DNA of 64,000 bases from Streptomyces alboflavus (lineage in GTDB: Bacteria; Actinomycetota; Actinomycetes; Streptomycetales; Streptomycetaceae). How positions within the stretch are numbered: position 1 is the stretch's first letter; every line of letters starts with the position of its first letter. A program made the translations under genes and the position numbers. This document shows, in pieces, positions 34,075 through 41,355 of this stretch. The notes beneath the pieces were generated by a model. That model saw only the letters and a list, made by a program, of their open reading frames with translations. It was not told the DNA's origin and did not search any database. The DNA lies in NCBI RefSeq assembly GCF_000716675.1, contig NZ_JNXT01000035.1, positions 1 to 64,000 of the forward strand, read 5' to 3'.

Positions 34075-35420
34075 CGTTGCCTCCTGCGGCGGCGGAAGAG
34101 GGTGACGAACAGGCGCCGCAGTCCAGGGAAGGAACTCGTCAGCAGCACCGTGACCAGACAGGTGATCCCCAGCGTCCGGTACAGGGAAGCCACGTCCGCC
34201 TGCGGCAGTCCCTGCCAGATCGCCAGGCCGGTTGCCAGCGGAAGACCGATCGCGGCCAGCAGGCCCAGAATGGCGTTGGTCGTCTCGGTTTCCGCCGCCT
34301 GGACCTGCCGGGACAGCTCACCCAGGTCACTGACCAGGCTTTGCAGCGCCTCGGGCAGACCGCATCCCCGCTGGAAGTTCCGCATGATCGCCGTACACAC
34401 GGCCTGCCGTCCGAAGTCCGCGGCCCAGTAGCTGCGGCGGAAGACGAGAAGGTCCCGCTCCAACTGGCCCACCTTGCGCCGCAGCGGCTCGTGCTCCCCC
34501 ATGCGTGCCACCTCCTGACCGAAGGCGTCAAGGACGATCCGCTGCAGGCAAGCCAGTGCCAGAGCGTCACTCTGCAAGGTCGCCAAGTGGAAGCCGGAGG
34601 CGTCGTAGTACTGGTAGTTCGGGGGCTGTTCCGGGTTGGGATCGACCGAGGTCCCCACGAGGGACAGTCCGCGGGCTCCGGCCACCCCCTGTATGGCGTT
34701 CGGGAGCCGCAGACGCAGCTCCCGCAGCTCCTCCCCGGCCTCGCGCGGAGGCGGGTACTCCGTCGCGTACAACATCTTCCACAGCCACTGCTCCGCAGCG
34801 GAGAGGTCCAACCCTTCGTGGAATGTGGACAGTTCACGCCGTGCGGTGACGAGCACACCGTGCACCATCTCGCGCTCCGTCTCGGCGATGCGACAGCCAC
34901 GCGGCAACTGCTGCGCCACCCAGTGGCGTTGCTCGCCCTGACGATGGTGCACGTCGATGCTCGCGCAGAACTGCAACGCCTTGGGCAGATCCGCGGGCCT
35001 GACGGCCGGGAGTACGCCGTGCAGCAGGACCACACCGTTCGCCGCCGCAGGTGTGTCCATGTCGGTGAGCGCGGCCTCCGTCGGTGCGCCGAGCCTGATC
35101 AGCTCGATGGCACTCAGCTGGAAGCCGGCCGGGGACACGGCCTCTTCCTCGTACCGCTTGTGCCATCTGACGTCAGGTGCCCACAGCAGCGGGACAAGCT
35201 GTGGGCTGGTGTACGAGGAGCGCCGTGCGGCGTCCGACACCACCTCGTTCGGGCGCCCGACGCGCCAGCGCCGTTCGAGAGGCCCCGGAGCGAAGGATTC
35301 GTCCGGTGCTCGCTCGACTCGTACGGCGGCGACCAGCACCACCTGACGGCGGTGGAGCGTGTCCGGATCACCCAGGCCGGGACCGAACGAACCTTGAGGA
35401 CCTGCGAGCGGCCCACTCAT
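34071..35420 (-). CDS. Two-TM membrane protein of unknown function, CorA-like layout
   Basis: A 449-aa protein with a large soluble N-terminal part, long helices (LRRKVGQLERDLLVFRRSYWAADFGRQAV) and two C-terminal membrane helices (ILGLLAAIGLPLATGLAIW and LYRTLGITCLVTVLLTSSF), ending in a basic RRRRRQR tail. This topology resembles CorA channels, but the GMN motif is absent. Membrane-anchored proteins in defence operons often act as effectors; that role is only inferred. Both ends overlap neighbouring genes by four bases, so the three genes are co-translated. Confidence 0.6.
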   Translation of the reverse strand: MSGPLAGPQGSFGPGLGDPDTLHRRQVVLVAAVRVERAPDESFAPGPLERRWRVGRPNEVVSDAARRSSYTSPQLVPLLWAPDVRWHKRYEEEAVSPAGFQLSAIELIRLGAPTEAALTDMDTPAAANGVVLLHGVLPAVRPADLPKALQFCASIDVHHRQGEQRHWVAQQLPRGCRIAETEREMVHGVLVTARRELSTFHEGLDLSAAEQWLWKMLYATEYPPPREAGEELRELRLRLPNAIQGVAGARGLSLVGTSVDPNPEQPPNYQYYDASGFHLATLQSDALALACLQRIVLDAFGQEVARMGEHEPLRRKVGQLERDLLVFRRSYWAADFGRQAVCTAIMRNFQRGCGLPEALQSLVSDLGELSRQVQAAETETTNAILGLLAAIGLPLATGLAIWQGLPQADVASLYRTLGITCLVTVLLTSSFPGLRRLFVTLFRRRRRQR

Positions 35421-36154
35421 CCCAACGCCTCCAACGCGTCGCGCAGGTGCTGCCGCCTCTCGACTGCGTCAAGCGGCCTCCACGGCTTCATCACCGGCGT
35501 CGACGTCTCGTCGTCCAGCAGCACGCGAGCGTAGGGCCGCTGCGGAAGCCCTCTGGCCACAAAGGTCATGGCACCGGCCAGGGCATGCGCCCGATGGAAG
35601 ACGAACGCCTCCATGCCGTAGCGCCGCCCAGCCGGGAAGACGTGCGTACGCCGATGATTGACAACGGCCCTCTCCCGGCGGGAGACATCGAAACAGTGTG
35701 TGCCGACCCCGGGTCGGTAACGCGCCACGGCGAACGCACCCGTGAGGCGCTCGTCCCGGCCCCGGCCCCGGCCCCTTTCCCGGCCCCTGCCTCCGGCGGA
35801 ACCGGGAGTGACGGTCACGTCCATCAAAGTGTGGGACAGCTCGCCTCGCAGCACGGCGGAGGCAAAGGCCCACCGATGATCATGTACGTCGGCGTCGGCA
35901 CTGCCCGCCTGCCAGACGTGCAGGAAGAGCCGTGCGGCACCGCCCGCTGTCCGCGCCAGAGGCAACTTGACGAACCCATTGGGGTGGATGATGGCCTGCG
36001 GCTCCAAGGGCGGGCGGAGGTCATCGGCGAAACGTTGCTCCAAGGCCGCCAGCAGCGCCGCACCGACCAGTTCGTCACTCACGGCTGGAACACCGGACGT
36101 CACCCTCGAACCGACGTGCCGTCCAACAACCTCACCTGCTGACGCCTGCTCCAT
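35417..36154 (-). CDS. Cupin-like protein, first gene of the coupled trio
   Basis: A 245-aa protein with a likely small beta-barrel: ARLFLHVWQAGSADADVHDHRWAFASAVLRGELSHTLMDV. The HDHRW segment and the Gly turn match cupin motif 1, and the later THVFPAGRRYGMEAFVFHRA could form motif 2. An Arg/Gly insert (GRGRERGRGRGR) splits the two. ATG 36154 follows a GAGGGGG ribosome site. It leads the operon with the membrane protein and the 433-aa protein. It may bind a small molecule or metal; no activity can be assigned. Confidence 0.55.
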   Translation of the reverse strand: MEQASAGEVVGRHVGSRVTSGVPAVSDELVGAALLAALEQRFADDLRPPLEPQAIIHPNGFVKLPLARTAGGAARLFLHVWQAGSADADVHDHRWAFASAVLRGELSHTLMDVTVTPGSAGGRGRERGRGRGRDERLTGAFAVARYRPGVGTHCFDVSRRERAVVNHRRTHVFPAGRRYGMEAFVFHRAHALAGAMTFVARGLPQRPYARVLLDDETSTPVMKPWRPLDAVERRQHLRDALEALG

Positions 36155-36278
36155 CGAGCCCCCTCAACCTGCGGCCTGTGTCCCCCACATCATCATCGGC
36201 CATGGCTGGAGGACCAGGATGATCGCCGCGTGTGCAGGACGTCGCCGGCGGCATCGTCGGGATCTGGAGCGCGGTCGC

Positions 36279-36307
36279 GTGGCCCCCGTGCGTGCGGGGG
36301 TCAGACG
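36279..36307 (+). CRISPR. Degenerate orphan I-E type repeat
   Basis: This 29-bp stretch matches the I-E repeat seen at 52831-52859 and 50407-50435 at about 23 of 29 positions. It keeps the CCCCCG / CGGGGG stem around TGCGTG. No second repeat is found 61 bp either side. It overlaps the end of the DoxX gene and could instead be that gene's terminator-like hairpin. Confidence 0.4.
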
Positions 36308-36651
36308 GTGAGGCTGAGGATCAGCAGGGCGGTGGCGACGAGGGTGGTGATGGCGGCGGGCGCGAGGGCCTGTGCGGAGTCGCGGGCCTTGAGGTGGGAG
36401 CCCGCGGCGCCGATCATGAGCAGGCAGATCGCGGCCGCGGTCACGGTGGCGAGGGGCGTGACCACGATTCCGGCGAGCAGGCCGATGACGGCGGCGAGTT
36501 CGGCGATGCCTATGAGTCGGCTCAGTGGTGTGCTGATGCCCAGGTGGGTGGCGTTCTTGCGGGCGGTGGCGGTGTGGAGCGCCTTGGTGGTTCCGGTGAG
36601 GGCGAACAGGACGGCCAGCAGGACGGTGAGGGTGATGTAGGTGGCGTGCAT
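36301..36651 (-). CDS. DoxX-family membrane protein
   Basis: Four-helix membrane protein, 116 aa. Helices are seen in TYITLTVLLAVLFALTGTTKAL, LIGIAELAAVIGLLAGIVV, TAAAICLLMIGAAGSHL and AITTLVATALLILSLTV, matching the small DoxX/DoxD-like family. It lies 9 bp downstream of the FAH-family gene and ends the catabolic operon. DoxX-like proteins are often beside redox or aromatic-degradation genes; the exact role is unclear. Confidence 0.75.
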   Translation of the reverse strand: MHATYITLTVLLAVLFALTGTTKALHTATARKNATHLGISTPLSRLIGIAELAAVIGLLAGIVVTPLATVTAAAICLLMIGAAGSHLKARDSAQALAPAAITTLVATALLILSLTV

Positions 36652-36660
36652 GGGGTGTTC

Positions 36661-37533
36661 CTAGGCTTTGGGTCGTGGGGTGGTGCAGCGGTTGCGCAGT
36701 TCGCCGAGTCCGGTGATGGTCGAGCGCAGTGTGCTGCCGGGCGTGAGGTAGCGGGCGGGGGTCCGGGCGTAGCCGACGCCGGAGGGGGTGCCGGTGAAGA
36801 TGAGGTCTGCGGGGCGCAGTTCGCACACCGCGGACAGGTGGCTGATCAGGGTGGGGATGTCGAAGATGAGGTCGCGGGTGCGGCCCCGCTGGACGGTGTC
36901 GCCGTCGAGGGTGCAGGTCAGGGTGAGGTCGGCGGGGTCGTGGAGTTCGTCGAGGGTGGTGATCCAGGGGCCGATCGGAGTGAAGGCCGGATGGCTCTTG
37001 GCGAGGCTGAACTGCGGTGGTGTGCCCGCCAGTTGGCTGGTGCGCTCGGAGATGTCCTGGCCGACGCAGAATCCGGCGACATGGTCCAGGGCCTGATCGA
37101 CGGGGATGTCACGGCCGCCGTCGGCGAGGACGACGACGAGTTCGACTTCCCAGTCGCAGGTGGCGGTGGGCAGGGGGATGTCTGCTGCGGGGCCGGCCAG
37201 GCTGGAGGGGAACTTGGTGAAGACGAGTGGCGCATCGGGCAGGGCCAGGCCGGTCTCGGTGCCGTGGTCGCGGTAGTTGAGGCCGATGGCGAAGATTTGT
37301 GAGGGGGCGGTCACCGGCGGGCCGAGGCGGGTGGCGTCGGCCTGAAGGGCGGCCAGGGTCGCCGTCGGGTCCGTGACGGGCCGGTCGGCGGCGAGCCAGT
37401 CGCGTATCTGCGTGAGGTGCGCGACGCAGGCGTCGGGGAAGGAGGGGAAGCGGCCGTCGGAGGCGGCCGCCACGTCGATCACGCCTTCTTCGGTGATGAC
37501 GACGGCCCGTCCGTCGAGGTTGGCGAGTTTCAT
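36661..37533 (-). CDS. Fumarylacetoacetate hydrolase family protein
   Basis: A 290-aa FAH-family enzyme starting at the ATG of MKLANLDG. Core motifs are IFAIGLNYRDHG, the metal-binding segment CDWEVELVVVLADGGRDIP and LIFTGTPSGVGYARTP. These match ureidoglycolate lyase/hydroxyhepta-dienedioate isomerase-type members that cleave or isomerise C-C bonds of beta-keto acids. Placed with a VOC dioxygenase and a hydrolase, it probably acts late in an aromatic or meta-cleavage-like pathway. Substrate not determined. Confidence 0.8.
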   Translation of the reverse strand: MKLANLDGRAVVITEEGVIDVAAASDGRFPSFPDACVAHLTQIRDWLAADRPVTDPTATLAALQADATRLGPPVTAPSQIFAIGLNYRDHGTETGLALPDAPLVFTKFPSSLAGPAADIPLPTATCDWEVELVVVLADGGRDIPVDQALDHVAGFCVGQDISERTSQLAGTPPQFSLAKSHPAFTPIGPWITTLDELHDPADLTLTCTLDGDTVQRGRTRDLIFDIPTLISHLSAVCELRPADLIFTGTPSGVGYARTPARYLTPGSTLRSTITGLGELRNRCTTPRPKA

Positions 37534-37601
37534 CAGGGGACTCTCTGGGTGCGCGAACGCCTGCGGCGGTGCGTGAGTGGCCGGGGGCCGGGACAGGACG
37601 G

Positions 37602-38288
37602 TCAGTCGTGCGGTGTGACGGGGGGCGTGGTGTCGCTGAGCATCGCGCGGACCTGTTCGTCGGAGGCGGTGGCGAGGATCTCGTAGATCTCGTCGGGGAA
37701 GTTGAGGTGTGGTTTGCCGCGGTCGAGGGCGGGCTGGGCGACCGGTGTGCCGGGCCGCCGATAGGGCGCCGGGTCGCGGTAGCGGGCCAGTTCGTGCGGG
37801 GTGATCCCGGCCAGGGCGACGACTTCCGGGTCGATCCACGCCTGGTCGTCGATGGCCTCGCCGGTGGTGAGTTCCAGGGCGAGTCCTTCGGGTCCGCCGA
37901 AGTAGAGGGACTGGCAGAAGCCGTGGTCGACGGGGCCGATGACCATGACGCCGCGGCTGCGGATCCGGTCCCGCAGGGCCAGCAGGTCCTCGACGCTCTC
38001 CAGGTCGAAGGCGACGTGCTGCATGGCACCCGCGGCGACCGGCCCGGTGGGGGTGCCGGAGTGGGTGAGCCCCCACGTCAGCGTGTCCGGGTTGTCGGGG
38101 TGCTGGACGAAGGCGATGTAGGAGTGCGGGTTGAGTTCCAGGAAGGCGTGCCAGGCGCCCTCGGCGCCGTGCATCCAGTACAGGGCCTTGAGCTCGCAGC
38201 CCAGGACGTCGGTGAAGAAGTCGATCTGGGTCTTGATGTCGCGGGTGGCGATGGCCAGATGGTTGACTCCGCGCGGGTGGACGGTCAT
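37602..38288 (-). CDS. VOC-family extradiol dioxygenase-like protein
   Basis: A 228-aa glyoxalase/VOC protein. The ATG overlaps the upstream hydrolase stop (ATGA). Two babbage modules are visible. Candidate metal ligands are His in RGVNHLAIATRD, His in GAMQHVAFDLE and Glu in GLALELTTG, the 2-His-1-Glu set of type I extradiol dioxygenases. A ring-cleavage step feeding the hydrolase and FAH enzyme is plausible, but no ring-hydroxylating oxygenase is nearby. The C-terminal 60 residues are an unusual extension. Confidence 0.75.
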   Translation of the reverse strand: MTVHPRGVNHLAIATRDIKTQIDFFTDVLGCELKALYWMHGAEGAWHAFLELNPHSYIAFVQHPDNPDTLTWGLTHSGTPTGPVAAGAMQHVAFDLESVEDLLALRDRIRSRGVMVIGPVDHGFCQSLYFGGPEGLALELTTGEAIDDQAWIDPEVVALAGITPHELARYRDPAPYRRPGTPVAQPALDRGKPHLNFPDEIYEILATASDEQVRAMLSDTTPPVTPHD

Positions 38289-39130
38289 GACTGCGCCTCC
38301 TTGGACGAGGTGGAGAGGGTGGTGCGGCACCACGTGCTGACCACGCGGGCGTAGTCGGCGGTGTGGAAGAGCATCAGCTGGTGGACCCCGCCGGGGTGGA
38401 CGTACAGCTCCACCGGTCCGGCCGTGGCGGCGGCGGTGGCGCGGGCGATCTCGGGGGTGAAGACCGGGTCCTTCTCGCCGACGGTGAACAGCAGGGGCTT
38501 GGTGTTGGCCGCGAGCGGGACGGCGGGGTCGTAGCGCATCAGCGATCCCACGGAGGCCAGGTCGTAGGACCAGGTGTTGAGCGGGTCCTGGCGCTTTTGC
38601 CGGTCGGCGCCGGCGTAGCCGTAGTCGGTGTCGAAGTCGTAGAAACGGCCGATGTCGAACCGCAGAGCATCCCCGAACTGCTCGGTCATGCGCTCGAAGG
38701 CGGGCGTGCGGAACGGGTTGTCGGCGGGAACCAGCGGCGCGGACGGGATCATGTAGCCCATCAGCACCGCCCCGGTGAAGACATCGCTGGCGGCATGGGC
38801 GCAGTACGCGGCCGCCGCCCCCAGCGAGGATCCCTTGACGAACACCGGCAGACCGGTCTCGGCCGCAATGTGCTCACCGGCCTCGATGGCGGCAGCCACC
38901 CATTCCTGCAGGGTGAAGCGGCCCGCCGGGCGGGTCGTGCGGGAGTGGCCGTGGCCGGGTGCGTCCATGCACCAGACCTCGGCGCCGAGGCCGGCGTAGG
39001 CGGCGGCGAAGGTGTCGTAGATCCCGCCATGGCCGCCGATGCCGTGCTGGACAAGGAGTACGTGATCGGCCCTCGGGTGAGCGAACCGGTAGGCGAAGGT
39101 CTCACCGATCACATGGTTCTCGCGTCTCAT
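38285..39130 (-). CDS. Alpha/beta hydrolase
   Basis: A 281-aa hydrolase with start fixed by GGAGGACGTC just before ATG. The oxyanion region is LLVQHGIGGHGG, the nucleophile elbow FVKGSSLGAAAA (GSSLG), the acid in VGEKDPVFTPE and the His in PGGVHQLMLF. It could be a C-C bond hydrolase of meta-cleavage type or an esterase. It is first in the minus-strand operon, divergent from the TetR gene. Confidence 0.8.
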   Translation of the reverse strand: MRRENHVIGETFAYRFAHPRADHVLLVQHGIGGHGGIYDTFAAAYAGLGAEVWCMDAPGHGHSRTTRPAGRFTLQEWVAAAIEAGEHIAAETGLPVFVKGSSLGAAAAYCAHAASDVFTGAVLMGYMIPSAPLVPADNPFRTPAFERMTEQFGDALRFDIGRFYDFDTDYGYAGADRQKRQDPLNTWSYDLASVGSLMRYDPAVPLAANTKPLLFTVGEKDPVFTPEIARATAAATAGPVELYVHPGGVHQLMLFHTADYARVVSTWCRTTLSTSSKEAQS

Positions 39131-39178
39131 GACGTCCTCCGACGGCTGACTCCGGCGGTGGGCCGGGTGCACCACCAA

Positions 39179-39223
39179 CGATGTTGACGACTATCAATTA
39201 AAAATTGATGCATGTCAACATCG
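39179..39223. promoter_or_regulatory. Nested palindrome, probable TetR operator
   Basis: Outer arms CGATGTTGAC (39179-39188) and GTCAACATCG (39214-39223) and inner arms ATCAATT (39193-39199) and AATTGAT (39203-39209) are all perfect and share one centre at 39201. The element is AT-rich in a GC-rich region and lies between the hydrolase and TetR starts, 15 bp before the TetR ATG. Two dimers of the regulator could bind here. Confidence 0.75.
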
Positions 39224-39238
39224 TGCTAGGGTGAGCCC

Positions 39239-39916
39239 ATGAGCACGGAGATGACCCGCCCCGCCCGACGCGGGCGCCCCGCAGCCCAGCTGGCCCCCGC
39301 CACGCTGGAGCAGATCCTCGGCGCCGCGCTGCGGATGTTCGCCGACAAGGGCTACGACGGGGCCTCGATCGCGGCGCTCAACCGTGAGCTCGGCGTCAGC
39401 CACAACCTGCTCCACCAGCGCTTCGGCTCCAAGGAGAAGCTCTGGTACGCCACCGTCGACTGGGCCTTCTCCGGCATCGGCGCGCAGCTGGCGCCGGAGC
39501 TGAAGGACACCGCCGGGGGGCCGCTGGAGCAGACCCGCCGCATCATCCGCCGCTTCGTCCTCGTGCACGCCGACCAGCCCGAGGTGCTACGGCTTGTCAC
39601 CGTCGAAGGCGTCGCGGACACCCCGCGCCTCGCCTACCTGTACGAGCGTCACGTCGAGCCGATGCTCACCGCGCTCACCGCGCCCCTGCGCCGGCTGATC
39701 GACCAGGGGAAGATCGCCCCGGTGCCCGTGCGCACGCTGCATTTCCTCATCGCGCACGGCGCGAGCGCCCCCTTCAGCCTGCTCGGCCTGGCCCGCCGCA
39801 TCGGCCCCGGAGATCCGCTCGCCCCGCAGGCCGTCCTCGAGCACGCCGACGCGGTCGCCGACCTTGTCCTGGCCGGACTCACCCACCGCACGCCCCCGGC
39901 CCCGGGCACGGCATGA
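39239..39916 (+). CDS. TetR-family transcriptional regulator
   Basis: A 225-aa repressor with N-terminal HTH in ILGAALRMFADKGYDGASIAALNRELGVSHNLLHQRFGSKEKLW and a helical ligand-binding domain. It is divergent from the hydrolase-VOC-FAH-DoxX operon, with the nested palindrome between them. It most likely represses both itself and that operon until a pathway compound binds. Its stop overlaps the deacetylase start (ATGA). Confidence 0.9.
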   Translation: MSTEMTRPARRGRPAAQLAPATLEQILGAALRMFADKGYDGASIAALNRELGVSHNLLHQRFGSKEKLWYATVDWAFSGIGAQLAPELKDTAGGPLEQTRRIIRRFVLVHADQPEVLRLVTVEGVADTPRLAYLYERHVEPMLTALTAPLRRLIDQGKIAPVPVRTLHFLIAHGASAPFSLLGLARRIGPGDPLAPQAVLEHADAVADLVLAGLTHRTPPAPGTA

Positions 39917-40554
39917 AGGTCACGCTTTCCTTCGACAACGGCCCGACCGCCGCCGTCACTTCCCACGTCCTGGACACCCTCGCCCAGCACCGGGCCAAGG
40001 CCACGTTCTTCCTCGTCGCCGAGAACCTGACGAACCCGGCCAACCGCGCCGTGGCCGAACGCGCCGCCGAAGAAGGCCACTGGATCGGCAACCACACCCT
40101 CACCCACTCGACCCAACTCGGCGACAGCGACGACCCCCACCTGGCCGAGCGAGAGATCGGGCAAGCGCAGCAGCTCATCGGCGACCTCGCCTCACGGGAC
40201 CTGCTGTTCCGCCCCTACGGCCGGGGCGGCGTCCTGGACCGCAGACTCCTCAGCCGCCCCAGCCTCACCTACCTCCAACAGCACGCCTACACCTGCGTGC
40301 TGTGGAACTGTGTCCCCCGCGACTGGGAGCAGCCCGACACCTGGGTCGACCGCTGCCTGGCCGACCTCACCACCCGGGACTGGAGCCTCGTCGTCCTGCA
40401 CGATCTGCCCACCGGCGCCATGCGCCACCTCCCGCGCTTCCTCGACAGCCTCACCGAACTGGGCGCCGACCTGGTCCAGGACTTCCCGCCCGACTGCGTC
40501 CCCATCCGGCAAGGACACCTCCACCGGCCCATCGGCCACCTCCTGGCCCGCTAG
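39913..40554 (+). CDS. NodB-type polysaccharide deacetylase-like protein
   Basis: A 213-aa NodB-fold protein without a signal peptide. Motif 1 reads LSFDNGP (D8, N9) where TFDDGP is usual, so the second metal-binding Asp is Asn. Motif 2 is NHTLTHS with H61 and H65. FRPYGRGG and VVLHDL complete the family motifs. The D-to-N change may alter metal binding, as seen in some family members. Cytoplasmic location and coupling to the TetR gene suggest a small-molecule substrate and not cell-wall polymer. Confidence 0.75.
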   Translation: MKVTLSFDNGPTAAVTSHVLDTLAQHRAKATFFLVAENLTNPANRAVAERAAEEGHWIGNHTLTHSTQLGDSDDPHLAEREIGQAQQLIGDLASRDLLFRPYGRGGVLDRRLLSRPSLTYLQQHAYTCVLWNCVPRDWEQPDTWVDRCLADLTTRDWSLVVLHDLPTGAMRHLPRFLDSLTELGADLVQDFPPDCVPIRQGHLHRPIGHLLAR

Positions 40555-40589
40555 GAACCGCACGTGCGCGGCTGGTCCCGGCTCTTCCG

Positions 40590-40621
40590 CCTGCCGGCGA
40601 TGAAGGGTCACCGCCGGCAGG
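40590..40621. terminator. Bidirectional hairpin terminator
   Basis: CCTGCCGGCG (40590-40599) pairs perfectly with CGCCGGCAGG (40612-40621) over a 12-nt loop. It lies between two convergent genes, 36 bp after the deacetylase stop and 13 bp from the next stop. No T-run follows, as is usual in Streptomyces. Confidence 0.7.
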
Positions 40622-40633
40622 GGCCGGTGCCTG

Positions 40634-41140
40634 CTAGCGCTTGCCGTCCACGAACCACTTCGGCTGGCACTTCGCCTTGCCCCTGTTCGTGGTGACGCAG
40701 ACGCGGACCGCGTGGCTGTGCGTGCCGTTCTTCCGGAGCCGCACGGCACTCGTCTGGATGTGGTCCATGACATTCGCCTCGTACCAGTTCGCGGTGTCGT
40801 GGCAGCCGCGTTTGCCGCCGCTGGGGTTCTTGATGTAGCGGTGCTTCTCGTACATCTCGTAGGTCTTCTTGGTGCGCCACACCGTCACCCGGTCGCCCTT
40901 GGCGACGTCCCACGCCGCACCCAGGGCCTTCTCGTCCCAGTGGGCCTCGGTGCGCAGCCGGGCGGTCCTGCCCTTGTAACGCACATCCTTGGCCGTCTTG
41001 AGGTAGGTGCCCACGCCCTGGGACTTGCACCAACTCGCCTTGCCCTGCGTCGACAGGGTCGAGCCGCCGCCGACCTGGACGCGGTCGCCCGTCCGCGCGG
41101 CCACAGGGCGAAACACCGGCCGGACCTTCCGGCAGGACAC
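40634..41140 (-). CDS. Cys-containing small protein, possibly 5'-truncated
   Basis: A 168-aa hypothetical protein. The C-terminal part (AVRVCVTTNRGKAKCQPKWFVDGKR) resembles the small secreted proteins at 44.0 and 48.8 kb in its Cys spacing and basic aromatic end. No signal peptide is visible, and the frame begins almost exactly where a duplicated relic block starts (41146). The signal peptide may have been lost in that rearrangement. The GTG at 41140 is therefore a weak start. No known function. Confidence 0.5.
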   Translation of the reverse strand: MSCRKVRPVFRPVAARTGDRVQVGGGSTLSTQGKASWCKSQGVGTYLKTAKDVRYKGRTARLRTEAHWDEKALGAAWDVAKGDRVTVWRTKKTYEMYEKHRYIKNPSGGKRGCHDTANWYEANVMDHIQTSAVRLRKNGTHSHAVRVCVTTNRGKAKCQPKWFVDGKR

Positions 41141-41145
41141 ACCCC

Positions 41146-41294
41146 AGCACGGCTTCGCTCCGGCGCCGCCAGCTACAGCTGTCCCGGCAGATCGCCGGGC
41201 ACCCTTACTGGCAGACCTCTGCGGGTGCCCCGGTGGCCCGCGTGGCTCTCAAGGAGCGAGCCCTCACGCTGGCCGCAGCGGCACGACGATGACG
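41146..41294 (+). pseudogene. Truncated copy of the 78-aa gene at 55778
   Basis: This stretch matches 55868-56017 at about 85% identity over the whole length (for example CCTCTGCGGGTGCCCCGG versus CCTCCGCGGGCACCCCGG). It lacks the first 30 codons and has no usable start. It also ends at the same ATGACGC that starts the HTH gene in the other copy. It is part of the duplicated relic set described in the findings. Confidence 0.75.
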
Positions 41295-41355
41295 CGCACC
41301 TCCCCGCTCCCCACTCCCCGACGCCCCGACGCCCCGACGCCGACCTCTCCAGGGC

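Noticed and set aside
34071-35420. CorA magnesium transporter
   Set aside because: Topology is similar, but the diagnostic GMN motif between the two TM helices is absent and the soluble part does not resemble the CorA funnel.
32773-36154. Caspase, TIR or nuclease effector in the unknown trio
   Set aside because: No His-Cys dyad, TIR Glu motif, PD-(D/E)xK, HNH or Walker motif could be identified in the three proteins.
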